Source: CBDHHC01 sp965263345 (GTDB lineage Bacteria; Pseudomonadota; Alphaproteobacteria; Rhizobiales; CBDHHC01). Taken from it: DNA of 64,000 bases. Made by a program: the position numbers and the translations under genes. Numbering within the stretch: the stretch's first letter is position 1; each line of letters opens with the position of its first letter. Positions 63,703 to 64,000 of the stretch are shown in pieces. The notes below the pieces were generated by a model. That model was given only the letters and a program-made list of their open reading frames with translations. It did not search any database and had not been told where the DNA came from. The stretch covers positions 124,001-188,000 of the forward strand of contig CBDHHC010000006.1 of the NCBI GenBank assembly GCA_965263345.1. Direction: 5' to 3'.

Positions 63703-63724
63703 CTCGCCCAATATGGGGGGCGAG
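63703..63724 (+). repeat. GC-rich hairpin just upstream of the permease gene
   Basis: CTCGCCC and GGGCGAG pair perfectly around an eight-base loop, ending 22 bases before the permease ATG. It may terminate the hydrolase message (TATTAGTGTTTT follows) or structure the permease leader. Confidence 0.45.
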
Positions 63725-63746
63725 TATTAGTGTTTTAAGTTATAAT

Positions 63747-64000
63747 ATGAAATCGGAACAAGCTACTTCAGAGGCTTCATCTGAAAAAAGTTCAAGTGCT
63801 GTAAAAATTTCGGTTGTTACCGCTACTATGATTGCGATCGCTGATATGGTTGGTATCGGTGTGTTTACAAGCTTGGGTTATCAAGTCATAGACATTACGT
63901 CTGGCTTTTCTCTTATATTACTTTGGACTCTTGGCGGTATTGTCGCTCTTTGTGGTGCATTATGTTATGCTGAACTTGCTGCTGCATTTCCTCGGTCTGG
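63747..64000 (+). CDS. APC-family amino-acid permease, N-terminal part (cut by window edge)
   Basis: The visible 84 residues have a Ser/Glu/Lys-rich cytoplasmic start, then the first membrane helices with 'IAIADMVGIGVFTSLGY' and 'LWTLGGIVALCGALCYAELAAAFPRSG'. These match the first two helices of APC amino-acid/polyamine transporters, including the unwound Gly-rich substrate loop of helix 1. The substrate cannot be told from this part. Confidence 0.88.
   Translation, partial: MKSEQATSEASSEKSSSAVKISVVTATMIAIADMVGIGVFTSLGYQVIDITSGFSLILLWTLGGIVALCGALCYAELAAAFPRS

Noticed and set aside
1..64000. tRNA, rRNA, CRISPR, IS element or prophage
   Set aside because: I looked for T-loop motifs, repeat-spacer periodicity, transposase or integrase sequences and terminal repeats, and found none I could support by reading.

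Overview
The window looks like chromosomal DNA of a free-living, AT-rich alphaproteobacterium. Gene order over most of its length is the kind known from Hyphomicrobiales (Rhizobiales) chromosomes: metK-trmB, rimP-nusA-ylxR-infB-rbfA-truB-rpsO-pnp, a PhrR/PraR-like regulator-lnt-corC-ybeY-phoH-miaB-plsC-fur-rimI-tsaB, nfuA-usp-trpS-murJ-glnD-mutS with divergent maeB, and hrcA-grpE beside rph-rdgB-hemW. An OlsB-type ornithine lipid acyltransferase fits the same group. I saw no tRNA, rRNA, CRISPR array, insertion sequence or phage gene.

Layout. From 1 to 34.4 kb every gene is on the minus strand. First come a cut-off short-chain dehydrogenase, an epimerase/reductase and a secreted DUF4394 protein. 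Then, from 2.5 to 34.4 kb, an almost unbroken housekeeping block covers RNA turnover and translation (pnp to rimP), tRNA modification and SAM synthesis (trmB, metK), lipoprotein maturation and envelope (lnt, corC, plsC, murJ), ribosome/tRNA quality (ybeY, phoH, miaB, tsaB, rimI), metal control (fur), Fe-S assembly (nfuA), nitrogen sensing (glnD) and mismatch repair (mutS). maeB starts the plus-strand part at 34.6 kb.

From about 37 to 43.2 kb lies an accessory segment with mixed strands and visibly uneven base composition. It holds an EndoU-type ribonuclease with a lamin-tail domain, split over two frames; a copper module in which CueR faces a DUF4396 membrane protein across a textbook 19-bp-spacer MerR promoter; a small secreted protein preceded by a tiny open frame with four consecutive cysteines; a membrane protein behind two palindromic boxes; and an ArsR regulator with an autoregulatory dyad and a frameshifted SRPBCC partner. 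OlsB, a hybrid histidine kinase, ComM and YraN follow.

From 49 kb to the end come an LppC/LpoA-like lipoprotein, hemW-rdgB-rph, hrcA-grpE, alkB, and dnaK-dnaJ, with a probable heat-shock promoter and a compact three-way-junction RNA in the dnaK leader. An FMN reductase, pyrF, lepB, a membrane-anchored alpha/beta hydrolase and the start of an amino-acid permease close the window.

The items most worth a second look are the split EndoU-LTD gene, the dnaK leader RNA, the CueR/DUF4396 divergon and the Cys4 leader peptide. All calls come from reading the sequence. No database search was run, so family names rest on recognised motifs.
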